From NCBI GenBank assembly GCA_937934295.1, contig CALHAI010000004.1:124001-188000 (forward strand): DNA of 64,000 nt, in the 5' to 3' direction. How positions within the stretch are numbered: the stretch's first letter is position 1; each line of letters begins with the position of its first letter. The DNA is from an uncultured Blastocatellia bacterium. Its GTDB lineage: Bacteria; Acidobacteriota; Blastocatellia; HR10. The position numbers were made by a program, and so were the translations under genes. Under the pieces are notes generated by a model. That model had not been told where the DNA came from and did not search any database. It worked only from the letters and a program-made list of their open reading frames with translations. Of this stretch, positions 15,519 to 24,065 are shown one piece after another.

Positions 15519-16499
15519 ATGGCATTAGTGAAGTTCGCGATCCCGAAGGGATCGCTCGAGAAGGCGACGTTCGATCTTCTGGAGCGGGCCTGGTACAAGA
15601 TCTATGGTCGGGAGCGGACGTATCGGCCGAAGATCAGCGATCCACAGATCGAGTTGAAGATCCTGCGCCCGCAGGAGATTCCGATCTTCGTAGCCGAAGG
15701 GTTGCACGATGTCGGCATCACGGGGAGGGATTGGATTCAAGAAGGGCGCGCGGACGTTGAGACGCTCTTGGATCTGGAGTATGGGCGGGTGAAACTGGTC
15801 GTGGCCATCCCGAAAGACCTGGATATCGCGTCGCTGACGGATCTGTTTCGGAGATTCTGGCGCCAGGGGCGAAGGGTGCGCATCTCCGCCGAGTATTTGA
15901 ACATCACGGCCGACTATGTGAAAGCCAATCCGCTCTATCGAAGGACGTTCGGGCGAAAGGAACCCCTCATCATCACGCCCTGGTGGCGGCGCGGGACGAA
16001 CGACCGGGTGAGCATCTATCTCTCATTCGGAGCGACGGAGGCGAAACCGCCTGAGGATACGGACGTCATCATTGACGTCATCGAGACGGGGACGACGCTG
16101 GAGCGGAACAATCTCAAACCGATCGAGACGATCCTGGAATCCACGGCCGTTTTGATCGCCAATCGGCGCGCGCTGCGGGATCGGCAGAAGCGGGAGAAGA
16201 TCTACGACATCATGACGCTGCTCAAGGGGGTCATTGACAGCGAGAAAAAGCTGCACATTTTCGTCAACGTGCGGCAGGAGAATTTGGAGAAGCTGTTGCG
16301 GGCGCTGCCCGCCCTGAAGCGACCGACGGTCAGTCCGCTTTCGGCTCCCGGGTGGTACTCGGTGAATACGATCGTCGAGAAGCAGCAATTCCTCATGCTC
16401 CTCCCTATCCTCCGCCGATTGGCTCAGGGACTTGTCGTTCACGAGCCGCAACAGATCTTGCCTCTGGAGGAGATCGAGCGCAACGAGGTCCATGAGTGA
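15519..16499 (+). CDS. hisG: ATP phosphoribosyltransferase HisG (long form)
   Basis: HisG joins ATP and PRPP in the first, feedback-controlled step of histidine synthesis. The 326-residue product begins MALVKFAIPKGSLEKATFDL, includes the PRPP-loop region DVIIDVIETGTTLERNNLKPIE (shown in part) and has the extra C-terminal ACT-like domain (HIFVNVRQENLEKLLRALPAL) of the long, HisZ-independent form. The start at 15519 is chosen from the family beginning and from GGGAG 6 bases upstream. Its last codons overlap hisD by 8 bp. It heads a nine-gene operon. Confidence 0.95.
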   Translation: MALVKFAIPKGSLEKATFDLLERAWYKIYGRERTYRPKISDPQIELKILRPQEIPIFVAEGLHDVGITGRDWIQEGRADVETLLDLEYGRVKLVVAIPKDLDIASLTDLFRRFWRQGRRVRISAEYLNITADYVKANPLYRRTFGRKEPLIITPWWRRGTNDRVSIYLSFGATEAKPPEDTDVIIDVIETGTTLERNNLKPIETILESTAVLIANRRALRDRQKREKIYDIMTLLKGVIDSEKKLHIFVNVRQENLEKLLRALPALKRPTVSPLSAPGWYSVNTIVEKQQFLMLLPILRRLAQGLVVHEPQQILPLEEIERNEVHE

Positions 16500-17829
16500 A
16501 AGGTTGCTGATTCGGATTCGAGCACTGACGCCGCGCACCTTTGAGACTCGGCTGCGGGAGATGCGCATCCGTCGTGGCCTCTCGAAGGTGGTGTGGGAGA
16601 GGACACACCGTATCCTTCGGGATGTTCAGGAGCGCGGGGATGCAGCGCTTCTGGAATGCGCGGCGCGATTCGAGGGTGTCGTGCTCTCGCGGGATCGGCT
16701 GCGGGTCGAGCCGGAGGCCGTTCGCGCGGCGTATGGTGAGGTTTCGTGCGAAGCGCTCGCGGCGCTCACGTTGGTCAAGCGTCGGCTGGAGCGGGCCGAA
16801 CGGCGTTGGCTCGATGCGCTGAAGCGCGTGCGCGTGGTCGCCGATGGCGTCGTCATTGAGAGCGCGCCTCGTCCGATCCGAAGTGTGGGGTGCTATATTC
16901 CTGGGGGAAGGGCGGCATATCCGAGTTCCGTGCTCATGAGCGTCGTGCCCGCGCGCTTGGCCGGGGTCGAGCGCATTGTGGTCTGCTCACCTCCGATGCG
17001 AGAGACGGGCGAGGTTCATCCCTTAGTGCTCGTCGCCGCCGATCTCTGCGGCGTCACGGAGATCTATCGCGTGGGGGGAGGGGCGGCGATCGCGGCGCTC
17101 GCCTATGGGACGGCGACGATCCCGCCAGTGGAGAAGATCGTCGGGCCGGGCGGGCCGTATGTCGTGGCGGCGAAGCTTCTGGTCGCCGAGCGCGTGGGGA
17201 TTGATCTACCGGCTGGGCCGAGCGAACTGGTCATCGTGGCCGATGAGACGGCATCCCCGGAAGCGATCGCTGCCGATCTCATGGCACAGGCCGAGCATGG
17301 GGAAGACAGTCTCTGCGGTCTGCTGACGACGTCTCGCCGTTTGGCGCAGGAGACGGCGCGGGCGCTGAGCGGGCGACTCTCCGGCGCGGAGCGTCGTGAG
17401 ATCATTCGGCAGGCGCTCGCTCGTCAGGGGTTCCTCCTCTATACGGAGGGGGATCTCGATCTGCTCGTGCGCTTCGCGAACGCGCTGGCCCCCGAGCACG
17501 TGCAGGTCATGACGCGGCGTCCGAGAGTCGTCGCGCGTGGCATCACCCAGGCCGGACTCGTGCTCATCGGTCCGCATTCGCCGGCGAGCGCGAGCGATTA
17601 CGTGTTCGGCACGAATCACGTCTTGCCCACCGGAGGGGCCGCGGCCGCTTATTCCGGCCTCTCGGTCCTCGATTTCCTGAGGCGGGTGACATACGCCGAA
17701 TGCGCGCGTCGCAGGCTCACGCAGTTCCTGGAGCCGGTGCGCGTCCTCGCTCTCGTCGAAGGGTTACCGAATCACTATCGCGCTCTGGAGGAACGCGCGC
17801 GGCGCATTGACCGTCGGGTGAGGAGATGA
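16492..17829 (+). CDS. hisD: Histidinol dehydrogenase HisD
   Basis: HisD carries out the last two oxidations, histidinol to histidine, with NAD and zinc. From the ATG at 16492 (inside the end of hisG) it has 445 residues. The family signature lies around VGCYIPGGRAAYPSSVLM, VGGGAAIAALAYGT, KIVGPGGPYV and DLPAGPSELVIVADE; the zinc/catalytic residues lie in the AQAEHGEDS region and the NALAPEHVQ Glu-His pair; HVLPTGGAAAAYSGLSV is near the end. Length is normal. It overlaps hisC by 4 bp (ATGA). Confidence 0.96.
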   Translation: MSERLLIRIRALTPRTFETRLREMRIRRGLSKVVWERTHRILRDVQERGDAALLECAARFEGVVLSRDRLRVEPEAVRAAYGEVSCEALAALTLVKRRLERAERRWLDALKRVRVVADGVVIESAPRPIRSVGCYIPGGRAAYPSSVLMSVVPARLAGVERIVVCSPPMRETGEVHPLVLVAADLCGVTEIYRVGGGAAIAALAYGTATIPPVEKIVGPGGPYVVAAKLLVAERVGIDLPAGPSELVIVADETASPEAIAADLMAQAEHGEDSLCGLLTTSRRLAQETARALSGRLSGAERREIIRQALARQGFLLYTEGDLDLLVRFANALAPEHVQVMTRRPRVVARGITQAGLVLIGPHSPASASDYVFGTNHVLPTGGAAAAYSGLSVLDFLRRVTYAECARRRLTQFLEPVRVLALVEGLPNHYRALEERARRIDRRVRR

Positions 17830-18893
17830 GCACGTGGTGGGAACGACGACTTGACGAGCTGGACGCCCTGGAGGGGTATCCAGTCCCCGAAGCGGATGAG
17901 CTGTCCGAAGGGAAGCTCGATGCGAACGAGAACGTCCTTTTGCCGAAGGCGTTGCTCGTGGCGTTGGCACAGCGCGCCCTGGAGACGCTCGATCCTCGCT
18001 TCTATGCCATCGAGGAGGCGCGAGCTCTCGTGCGGGACCTCAGCCGCTATTTAGGGATTGATGCCGCGCACATCGTCTTGGGAAGCGGTGGGGATCAGCT
18101 CATCGACCTGGTGACGCGCATGTTTGTGGACACCGGGACGAGAGTCGTGACGATCGCTCCCACGTACTCCTTCTATCGGATTCGCGGCGCGTTGGCGGGA
18201 GCCCGGGTGATCGAGGTGCCGCTGCGGGAGGACTTCTCGCTTGATCTGGAAGCGCTCCTGCGCGCGGCGTATGGGGCGCGCCTGCTCTTTCTTTGCTCCC
18301 CGAACAATCCGACGGGAAATCAGTTCCCTCTTGCTGAGATCGAGCAGCTGGCGCGCGAGTTCTCTGGCCTCCTCGTCGTCGACGAGGCCTACGTCGAGTT
18401 CGCGGCGGAGACGGCGCTGCCGCTTCTTGCGCGCTCGGCCAATGTGGTCCTGCTGCGCACGTTCTCGAAGGCGTTCGGGCTGGCGGGGATGCGGCTCGGG
18501 TATCTTTTGGCGCCTCCACGCCTGAGCCGCATCTTCGCTGAGAAGGTGCAGTACCCTTATCCGGTGAACACGTTCGCTGTGCGATTCGCGCGGCTGCTTT
18601 TGGACGCTTACGATGAGGTGTGCGCGACCATCGAGATCATCAAGCGGGAGCGCGAATGGCTGCGGGCCGAGTTGCGCGCTCTGGGCGTGCGCGCCTTTCC
18701 CTCACAGGCGAATTTCGTTCTCTTCGAGGTCGGAGATCGAGCGCGCGCCCTCTGGCGGCATCTGGCCGAACACGGCCTACGCGTGAAATACATCGGTGAG
18801 GTGCTCGGGCATGGCGCGTGCCTGCGGGCGACCGTCGGCTCGCGGGAGACGAATCGGGCGTTGATCGCGCGGATTCGGGAGGTCCTCGGGTGA
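17826..18893 (+). CDS. hisC: Histidinol-phosphate aminotransferase HisC
   Basis: A PLP aminotransferase of 355 residues converting imidazole-acetol phosphate to histidinol phosphate. Markers are KLDANENVLLPKAL at the N-terminus, GSGGDQLIDLVTRMFVD, the substrate/PLP Asn-Asp region CSPNNPTGN, LLVVDEAYVEF and the Schiff-base Lys in LRTFSKAFGLAGMRLGY. The ATG overlaps the hisD stop, and the following HAD gene starts within its own stop as GTGA. Confidence 0.96.
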   Translation: MSTWWERRLDELDALEGYPVPEADELSEGKLDANENVLLPKALLVALAQRALETLDPRFYAIEEARALVRDLSRYLGIDAAHIVLGSGGDQLIDLVTRMFVDTGTRVVTIAPTYSFYRIRGALAGARVIEVPLREDFSLDLEALLRAAYGARLLFLCSPNNPTGNQFPLAEIEQLAREFSGLLVVDEAYVEFAAETALPLLARSANVVLLRTFSKAFGLAGMRLGYLLAPPRLSRIFAEKVQYPYPVNTFAVRFARLLLDAYDEVCATIEIIKREREWLRAELRALGVRAFPSQANFVLFEVGDRARALWRHLAEHGLRVKYIGEVLGHGACLRATVGSRETNRALIARIREVLG

Positions 18894-20065
18894 ACTATTG
18901 CGAGCGGCGAACTGAAGCGGGGATCCTCTATGTCCGAGAGGATTGGGCGGTGGCAGTGCCGCCGGTGGATGTCGTCTTGTTTGATTGCGATGGCGTTTTG
19001 ATTGACGTCCGACCGTCTTATGATGCTGCGATTCGGGAGACGGTCTCCTACATCCTGAGCAAGCTCGTCCAGCGCGCGGTCACGCGCCCGGTCTCACGAC
19101 GACTCATTCATCGGTTTCGACAAAGCGGCGGATTCAACAACGACTGGGACACGGTCTGCGCCATCCTGTGGGGGATCGCTGCTCAATTGCCGGAGCCCTG
19201 GGTGGAGGATTTCCTTCAAGCGGATGCGGAATTGGCCGATCGAGGGCTTCGCGATGCGGCGGAGCGATTCCTGGCCTATGTCGGACGCATGCGCCGTCCG
19301 AAGACTCTGGAAGAGGTGATCGCGCTGCGCCGCCCGTTTCCTTCGACCGCACTGCGGCGTCGGCTTTTCGAGCTCGCCGCCTGTGCCGATAGCTCCGGCC
19401 TTCCCTCAGTCGAGCGGACGATCGTGGAAGAGTGGGGGGTATCGGGTCGCCGTCGAGAGGCGTTTCGTGCGTTTCAGCGGTTCCTTCGCTATCCGGGAGA
19501 GCCCGAGCAGAGTCTCGTCATCCGAGTGTTCAACGAGTTGTTTTACGGCGCCGCGTATTGCCGCGAGCGATTCGGATGGGAACCGAGGTTCCATCTTGGG
19601 CCGGGGCTCGTGGACGAAGAGCGGCCGATCATCGCCGATGAAGCGCTTCGGTGGTTGGAGCGGGCGTTCGGGCGGACGCGCTTGGGAATCGTCTCCGGAC
19701 GCTCGCACGAGTCGGCGCGTCGGACATTGGGGGATCGGCTCGACATGTTCAATCCGGGCGCGCTCGTCTTTTTGGAGGACGAGTGGAAGAATGCTCCGGC
19801 GGGGGCGGCGATTGGAAAGCCGGAACCCTATGGCTTATGGCGCGCCCTTCGCGCGCTGGGCGAATTTCAACACGCGTTATATGTGGGGGATTCGGCTGAG
19901 GATGCGCTCATGGTCGAGCGCGCGCGCGATGTTCGGCTCGAGTTCGTCGGGATTTACGGTACGGGATATGGCGCGCGGGAGAAGATCGCCTGGTTTCGCG
20001 CTCGACGTGCCGTGGCGATTCTCCCGACGGTGAACGAATTGCCTGAGTTGTTCCGTCAAACGTGA
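18890..20065 (+). CDS. HAD-superfamily phosphatase in the his operon, candidate histidinol-phosphatase
   Basis: The GTG at 18890 overlaps the hisC stop (GTGA), matching the coupling used throughout this operon, and gives 391 residues. HAD motifs are present: DCDGVLID near residue 30 (nucleophile Asp and general acid Asp), SGRSHE as motif II, KPEPYGLW with the conserved Lys, and YVGDSAEDALMVERA as motif IV. Between motifs I and II lies an unusually long, mostly helical insert of about 220 residues. All other his steps except the histidinol-phosphatase and HisE are encoded here, so this enzyme may supply the phosphatase step. That role is inferred from position, not from sequence. Confidence 0.8.
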   Translation: MNYCERRTEAGILYVREDWAVAVPPVDVVLFDCDGVLIDVRPSYDAAIRETVSYILSKLVQRAVTRPVSRRLIHRFRQSGGFNNDWDTVCAILWGIAAQLPEPWVEDFLQADAELADRGLRDAAERFLAYVGRMRRPKTLEEVIALRRPFPSTALRRRLFELAACADSSGLPSVERTIVEEWGVSGRRREAFRAFQRFLRYPGEPEQSLVIRVFNELFYGAAYCRERFGWEPRFHLGPGLVDEERPIIADEALRWLERAFGRTRLGIVSGRSHESARRTLGDRLDMFNPGALVFLEDEWKNAPAGAAIGKPEPYGLWRALRALGEFQHALYVGDSAEDALMVERARDVRLEFVGIYGTGYGAREKIAWFRARRAVAILPTVNELPELFRQT

Positions 20066-20083
20066 GCGGGAGGAGAGGGCGCT

Positions 20084-20662
20084 ATGGAGAGGCGCGCTCG
20101 CGTGCACCGCACGACGCGCGAAACGGACGTTTTCGCCGAGGTCGTCCTCGATGGGGAAGGGCGCGCGGACGTGAAGCTGCGTCCGGCCTTCCTCACGCAT
20201 ATGCTCGAGCTGCTCAGTCATCACAGCCTGATGGACCTCACGGTCAAAGCCGAGGGCGACCTCGTGCATCACCTCGTCGAAGATGTGGCGCTCACGCTCG
20301 GTGCGGCCGTGCATCAAGCGCTCGGGGAACGCGCGGGGATTCGACGCTTCGGTTCGGCGCTCGTCCCCTTGGATGAAGCGCTGGCGCTGGCGAGCGTGGA
20401 TTTGGCGCGTCGTCCCTTCAGCGTCGCCGATCTGAAGCTCGTGCGGGAGATGGTCGAGGACATGCCCCGCGAGGACGTCGCGCATTTCCTTCGTTCCTTG
20501 ACGACGGCCATGGATGCGTGCGTGCACATCGTCGTCCTATATGGGGAGAACGATCATCACAAGGTCGAGGCGGGAGTGAAGGCCTTCGCCCTCGCACTTC
20601 GCATGGCGATGAGCCCGGACCCGCGGCGATCGGGCGTGCCGAGTTCCAAAGGAGTGATCTGA
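20084..20662 (+). CDS. hisB: Imidazoleglycerol-phosphate dehydratase HisB
   Basis: A 192-residue dehydratase without the phosphatase domain of enterobacterial HisB. Manganese-binding repeats are clear: FLTHMLELLSHHSLMDL, then VHHLVEDVALTLG, and near the end YGENDHHKVEAGVKAFA. The segment before the first HHxxED reads GDLVHHLVED, where many homologues have an extra Asp ahead of the His pair. It lies 18 bp after the HAD gene and 1 bp before hisH. Confidence 0.94.
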   Translation: MERRARVHRTTRETDVFAEVVLDGEGRADVKLRPAFLTHMLELLSHHSLMDLTVKAEGDLVHHLVEDVALTLGAAVHQALGERAGIRRFGSALVPLDEALALASVDLARRPFSVADLKLVREMVEDMPREDVAHFLRSLTTAMDACVHIVVLYGENDHHKVEAGVKAFALALRMAMSPDPRRSGVPSSKGVI

Positions 20663-20663
20663 C

Positions 20664-21278
20664 GTGCGTGTCTTCGTGCTCGATTACGGCGTTGGGAATC
20701 TGTTCAGCTTGCGCGCGGCGTTGGAGCGTGAAGGAGTGGAGCCGATCGTCTCGGCAGAGCTTCCTTTGGAGGGAGAGTTCGCGGCGCTCATCCTCCCTGG
20801 CGTTGGGCATTTCACCCCGGTGGCCGAACGCCTCGGCAGGATTCGAGATCGCTTATGGCAATGGATCGCGCACGAGGTGCCGATCCTGGGCATCTGCCTC
20901 GGCATGCAGGTCCTCTTTGAAGAGAGCGAGGAAGGTGCGGGGGGCGGCCTCGGCTTCTTCCGCGGGCGCGTCGTGCGCTTGCCGGATTCGGTGAAGGTGC
21001 CGCATATCGGATGGAACGCTCTGCGCATGCGGCGGCGGCATCGCCTTCTGCAAGGGATCGAAGACGGCGCGTGGGTCTATTTCGTCCACTCCTATCATCC
21101 GCATCCGGCGGATCCGACGATCATCCTTGCGGAGGCGGACTATGGTCGAACGTTTCCGGCCATCGTCGCGCGGGGGATGCTCTTCGGGACGCAGTTCCAT
21201 CCGGAGAAATCGGGAGCGATCGGACGACGCCTGCTTCGGAACTTCCTGGCTATAGCGAGAGAGCGATGGAAGTCTTAG
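20664..21278 (+). CDS. hisH: Imidazole glycerol phosphate synthase glutaminase subunit HisH
   Basis: A class I glutaminase that feeds ammonia to HisF. It starts with GTG at 20664 and has 204 residues: VFVLDYGVGNLFSLRAAL, oxyanion PGVGHF, nucleophile Cys in LGICLGMQVLFEESEEG, and His-x-Glu in FGTQFHPEKSG. The stop lies inside hisA, a 13-bp overlap. Confidence 0.95.
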   Translation: MRVFVLDYGVGNLFSLRAALEREGVEPIVSAELPLEGEFAALILPGVGHFTPVAERLGRIRDRLWQWIAHEVPILGICLGMQVLFEESEEGAGGGLGFFRGRVVRLPDSVKVPHIGWNALRMRRRHRLLQGIEDGAWVYFVHSYHPHPADPTIILAEADYGRTFPAIVARGMLFGTQFHPEKSGAIGRRLLRNFLAIARERWKS

Positions 21279-22033
21279 CTGCGGTAGATCTCTTCATGGG
21301 AAAAGTCGTACGACTGACGCGCGGCCAGATCGCGACGGCGAAGGTCTACAGCACCGATCCGATGGCGATCGCCAAGCGTTGGCAGGAGCAAGGGGCTGAT
21401 GCCTTGCATCTGGTGGACCTGGATGCGGCATTCGGATTGGGCTCGAATTTCTCCGTGATTCGACAGCTCGTGAGGGGAGTGGGGATTCCGGTGCAACTGG
21501 GCGGTGGGATTCGCAGCGAGCGCGCGGCGCGCCAGTGGCTCGAGCGAGGCGTCGCGCGCATTGTCCTCGGGACGCTGGCGATGAGAGACCCGGCCAGTGT
21601 CGCGCGGTTGATCGAGGCCTTCGGGCCGGAGCGGATCCTCGTCGCGCTCGACTTCTCGCGAGCGCGCATCGTGACCGAGGGGTGGACACGGCCGACGTCG
21701 ATCACGATCGACGAGGCGCTCTCGCGATTCCGCGATGCCGGTGTCCACCGATTCCTCGTGACTGCCGTCGAACGAGATGGGATGTTGAGCGGTCCGGATT
21801 TTCACGTCTATGCGGAACTGAGCGCCCTCTCGGGCGTCCGCATCTTCGCGAGTGGGGGGATCAGCACGATCTCCGATCTCCGGGAGTTGAAGCGGATCGG
21901 AGTCGAAGGTGTGGTGATCGGGAAGGCGCTCTACGAAGGCTGGGTGACGCTCGCGGAGGTTCGTCGGGCGCTCGCCGAGGAGACTTCGGAGGGGACTCCG
22001 GCGATGGATGCCGAGCCTCACCCTGGGGCTTGA
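21266..22033 (+). CDS. hisA: Phosphoribosylformimino-AICAR-phosphate isomerase HisA
   Basis: A beta/alpha-barrel isomerase (ProFAR to PRFAR), 255 residues from the ATG at 21266. Catalytic Asp in [16 protein letters not shown] and the opposite-side Asp in [10 protein letters not shown] are present, as are the two phosphate sites [11 protein letters not shown] and [12 protein letters not shown]. The usual PRGKV beginning of the loop reads LFMGKVVRL. About 15 residues beyond the barrel are Pro/Glu-rich. hisF starts 4 bp further on. Confidence 0.93.
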   Translation: MEVLAAVDLFMGKVVRLTRGQIATAKVYSTDPMAIAKRWQEQGADALHLVDLDAAFGLGSNFSVIRQLVRGVGIPVQLGGGIRSERAARQWLERGVARIVLGTLAMRDPASVARLIEAFGPERILVALDFSRARIVTEGWTRPTSITIDEALSRFRDAGVHRFLVTAVERDGMLSGPDFHVYAELSALSGVRIFASGGISTISDLRELKRIGVEGVVIGKALYEGWVTLAEVRRALAEETSEGTPAMDAEPHPGA

Positions 22034-22037
22034 GGCG

Positions 22038-22808
22038 ATGGGGTTGACCAAGCGCATCATCCCATGCTTGGACGTAGATCGCGGGCGCGTTCGGAAAGGG
22101 AGGCATTTCCTCGATCTGCGTGATGCCGGGGATCCGGTCGTACTGGCCTCTCGCTATCGGGATGAGGGGGCCGACGAATTGGTCTTCCTTGACATCACGG
22201 CCTCGGTCGAACAGCGGCAGACGATGCGGGCATGGGTGGAGCAGGTGGCGCGCGCGCTCGACATCCCGTTCACAGTCGGCGGAGGAATTCGCACGCTGGA
22301 GGAGGCGCGCGTCATCTTGTATAGTGGCGCGGATAAGATCTCCGTGAACACGGCGGCGCTTGAGCGTCCCGCGCTCATCCGCGAATTGAGTGAGACGTTC
22401 GGACGGCAGTGTATCGTCGTCGCCATTGACGCGCGGCGGCGTGCGGAGGGCGAGCGCCTGTGGTTCGAAGTCTACTCCCACGGCGGAAGGCGACCGACTG
22501 GGCGCGACGCCATCGCCTGGGCGCAGGAGGCGGAAGCACTTGGCGCGGGGGAGATCCTGCTCACGTCCATTGATCGGGATGGAACCGAGGCCGGGTACGA
22601 TCTCGACTTGACGCGCGCCGTCGTCGAGCGCGTGCGCATCCCGGTGATCGCCAGCGGCGGATGCGGACATCCCGCGCATATCCTTGACGTCTTGACCGTC
22701 GGGGGCGCGGACGCGGCGCTCGCCGCCTCCGTCTTCCATTACGACAAATATCCTATCCCGCATGTGAAACGCTTCCTTCGCGAACGAGGAGTCGAGGTGC
22801 GGCTATGA
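22038..22808 (+). CDS. hisF: Imidazole glycerol phosphate synthase cyclase subunit HisF
   Basis: HisF closes the imidazole ring using ammonia from HisH. The ATG at 22038 gives 256 residues starting [21 protein letters not shown], with catalytic Asp11-type residue in CLDVD and the second Asp in VVAIDARRR. Phosphate-binding loops are [12 protein letters not shown] and [29 protein letters not shown] is diagnostic. An in-frame ATG at 22008 overlaps hisA but adds non-family residues. It overlaps hisI by 4 bp. Confidence 0.95.
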   Translation: MGLTKRIIPCLDVDRGRVRKGRHFLDLRDAGDPVVLASRYRDEGADELVFLDITASVEQRQTMRAWVEQVARALDIPFTVGGGIRTLEEARVILYSGADKISVNTAALERPALIRELSETFGRQCIVVAIDARRRAEGERLWFEVYSHGGRRPTGRDAIAWAQEAEALGAGEILLTSIDRDGTEAGYDLDLTRAVVERVRIPVIASGGCGHPAHILDVLTVGGADAALAASVFHYDKYPIPHVKRFLRERGVEVRL

Positions 22809-23164
22809 TCGACATCCGACTCGAGGACGTAGACTTTCAGAAATCCGGTGGGCTCGTGCCCGTCGTCGTGCAAGAGGCGACGACGCACGAAGTGCTCATG
22901 GTGGCTTTCGCCAATCGCGAGGCCGTCGAGCAAACGCTTCGCACCGGGTACGCGCATTACTTCAGCCGTTCGCGCGCTCGGCTCTGGAAGAAGGGAGAGA
23001 CTTCCGGCCATGTCCAGCGCGTCCGCTCGATTCTCGTAGATTGTGATCGAGACGCCTTGCTCTACATCGTGGAGCAGACCGGCGTCGCCTGCCATCGCGG
23101 GACGCGCTCCTGCTTCACCGAGTCCTTGATCAAGAGCGCTTCAGGCGAAGCCTCTCGCGCTTGA
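22805..23164 (+). CDS. hisI: Phosphoribosyl-AMP cyclohydrolase HisI
   Basis: The 119-residue product opens the adenine ring of PR-AMP. It has [23 protein letters not shown], the [14 protein letters not shown] segment, [15 protein letters not shown] and the zinc-binding Cys in [12 protein letters not shown]. There is no fused HisE (PR-ATP pyrophosphatase) domain, and hisE is not elsewhere in the window. It is the last gene of the operon; a tRNA gene starts 38 bp downstream. Confidence 0.95.
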   Translation: MIDIRLEDVDFQKSGGLVPVVVQEATTHEVLMVAFANREAVEQTLRTGYAHYFSRSRARLWKKGETSGHVQRVRSILVDCDRDALLYIVEQTGVACHRGTRSCFTESLIKSASGEASRA

Positions 23165-23202
23165 CATCAACGCGGCGAACGGGCAAACTCTTCTCCAGAC
23201 GT

Positions 23203-23276
<74 letters not shown>

Positions 23277-23310
23277 TGCGGCCCCCTTCGGAAGCGCGCA
23301 TCGCGGCCAT

Positions 23311-24054
23311 TTATTTCAAGAGGGAGCGATACGGTGGATAGAGGACGATCTCGGCTCTCCGTCGTGCTTCATCGAGCCAAGCGATCATCTCCGCTTTCGT
23401 CTTCTCGTCGCGAAGGATACGCTCGATGAGCCCGCGAACGTCCTCAAGAGGTGGAGGTGCCGTCCCTCGACGTCGCGCTTCCCGGGCAACATGGGTCTCG
23501 TAATACCATTGAACTTCCTGTTCGCTCACGAAGACGAAGGAGCGGAATCGGAAATCGATGAAGCGCAGGATCTCCACCCGATGGCGGGCGATCTCGCGGA
23601 GCGTCCGTTCGTCCAGTCCGACGGCGGCTAAGCGGCGTCGGAACACGCTCTCGGAAGGGAAGCGCGCGCGCAGCTGGGCGAGATAGTTCTCGATCTCTGA
23701 CTCCGCGATGGTGAGCGCCGGGAGTCTCTTGGCCTCCTGGTGGAGGAGGGTTTGGTCAATGAGCTGCTGCAGGGCGCGCGCTCTCGTCTCTTCGGAGAAT
23801 GCCCCATCGGGCGTCTCCGGATCCAGAGCGAGGTACCAGAGGATGTCGCTCTCGGTGATCACCGTGTCGGTGACGACGGCGGCGATGCGATCCACGAGGA
23901 CCGTTTGCGCGAGAGCGGGAGAGGAGAGAGCGAGTAGGCCGAAGAATGCTCCCCGAAGGAATCCCGTGAGGAAGGTGGGCCAAGGGAGCGGGCGCGCGAT
24001 CCCTCGCCTCGGGCGACATCCGATGTTCGCATCGCGTTGCCGAAGAACGCTCAT
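23311..24054 (-). CDS. SurA N-terminal-like periplasmic chaperone without PPIase domain
   Basis: A 247-residue protein with a signal-peptide-like segment (about residues 28-50, ending SPALAQ). The following VDRIAAVVTDTVITESDILWYL and LLHQEAKRLPALTIAESEIENYLAQLR match the SurA N-terminal chaperone module. The chain ends without a parvulin domain, so it is likely a pure outer-membrane-protein chaperone. The start is 11 bp behind the BamA-family stop, so it is the third gene of the tamB-like, BamA-like, SurA-N unit. The initiating residue is uncertain; a start nearer the signal peptide is possible. Confidence 0.72.
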   Translation of the reverse strand: MSVLRQRDANIGCRPRRGIARPLPWPTFLTGFLRGAFFGLLALSSPALAQTVLVDRIAAVVTDTVITESDILWYLALDPETPDGAFSEETRARALQQLIDQTLLHQEAKRLPALTIAESEIENYLAQLRARFPSESVFRRRLAAVGLDERTLREIARHRVEILRFIDFRFRSFVFVSEQEVQWYYETHVAREARRRGTAPPPLEDVRGLIERILRDEKTKAEMIAWLDEARRRAEIVLYPPYRSLLK

Positions 24055-24065
24055 CTCGCGTCGCC

